Below, piece by piece: positions 6,535 to 6,668 of a stretch of 6,668 nucleotides of DNA (position 1 is its first letter; the number at the start of each line of letters is the position of its first letter). Location of the stretch: positions 1 through 6,668 of the forward strand of contig CATVQN010000064.1 of the NCBI GenBank assembly GCA_958346135.1. The letters are read 5' to 3'. Below the pieces are notes generated by a model. It was not told the origin of the DNA and made no database searches. It was given only the letters and a program-made list of their open reading frames with translations. Origin of the DNA: an uncultured Eubacteriales bacterium. Lineage in GTDB: Bacteria; Bacillota; Clostridia; Monoglobales; Monoglobaceae. The position numbers were made by a program, and so were the translations under genes.

Positions 6535-6668
6535 ATGAGTTACAATTTTAAATTAGGAAGCAGCTTGGAAAAAATATTCTTTAAAGATAAAATATATTCT
6601 GAACATACATACGGGAGTATGTTAAAAAATGAAATATATTCTTTTCAATTAGCAGGAACATTTGACGA
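6535..6668 (+). CDS. N-terminus of an unidentified protein, possibly DUF4091-like carbohydrate-active; cut by the right edge
   Basis: Forty-four codons are visible, starting MSYNFKLGSSLEKIFFKDK after a strong AGGAGG site. There is no signal peptide, so the product is probably cytoplasmic unless exported another way. The SSLEKIF stretch (9-15) followed by MLKNEIYSFQLAG (29-41) recalls the N-terminal beta-strands of DUF4091-type proteins of the glycoside-hydrolase kind found in polysaccharide loci of Bacillota. That resemblance is from memory and short, so the function should be treated as unknown. The stretch is visibly more AT-rich than the regulator gene before it, with many AAA, ATA and TAT codons. 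Its place directly behind the sensory pair would suit a gene of the same sugar-use pathway. Confidence 0.7.
   Translation, partial: MSYNFKLGSSLEKIFFKDKIYSEHTYGSMLKNEIYSFQLAGTFD

Overview
The window looks like part of a plant-polysaccharide-utilisation locus from a Gram-positive anaerobe of the Clostridia/Bacillota type. That reading rests on strong GGAGG-type ribosome binding sites, a lipoprotein-anchored solute-binding protein, a YesM/YesN-type two-component pair, a copper-amine-oxidase-like N-terminal domain on a secreted hydrolase, and moderate-to-low GC. The sequence alone does not fix the species.

Layout: two transcription units diverge from a 227-bp intergenic region (2839-3065). Leftward (minus strand) runs a 379-aa extracellular solute-binding lipoprotein (2838-1699), followed 46 bp later by a large secreted family 10 glycoside hydrolase (endo-1,4-beta-xylanase family). 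The hydrolase starts at 1652 and its C-terminal part, including the catalytic glutamates, lies beyond the left edge. Rightward (plus strand) runs a 601-aa membrane histidine kinase (3066-4871), whose stop overlaps the start of a 525-aa AraC-type response regulator (4868-6445). After 89 bp comes the first 44 codons of another gene (6535 to the right edge), possibly a DUF4091-like carbohydrate-active protein.

The divergent region holds a near-consensus promoter for each unit (minus: TTGAAA-17-TAAAAT; plus: TTGACT-18-TATAAT). Between them is an imperfect tandem direct repeat (AAACTTACG at 2936 and 2955, each followed by a TTTGAA) that abuts the -35 of the binding-protein/xylanase promoter. This is where an AraC-type activator would be expected to bind.

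How it may work (inference): the lipoprotein captures an oligosaccharide outside the membrane and the adjacent kinase senses it directly or through the lipoprotein. The kinase phosphorylates the regulator at D53, and the regulator binds the tandem repeat and activates the lipoprotein-xylanase operon. No ABC permease genes lie next to the binding protein here, which makes a sensory role plausible. The most notable signals are this candidate three-component sensing circuit, its operator, and a Glu-to-Gly change in a normally conserved substrate-binding motif of the xylanase.
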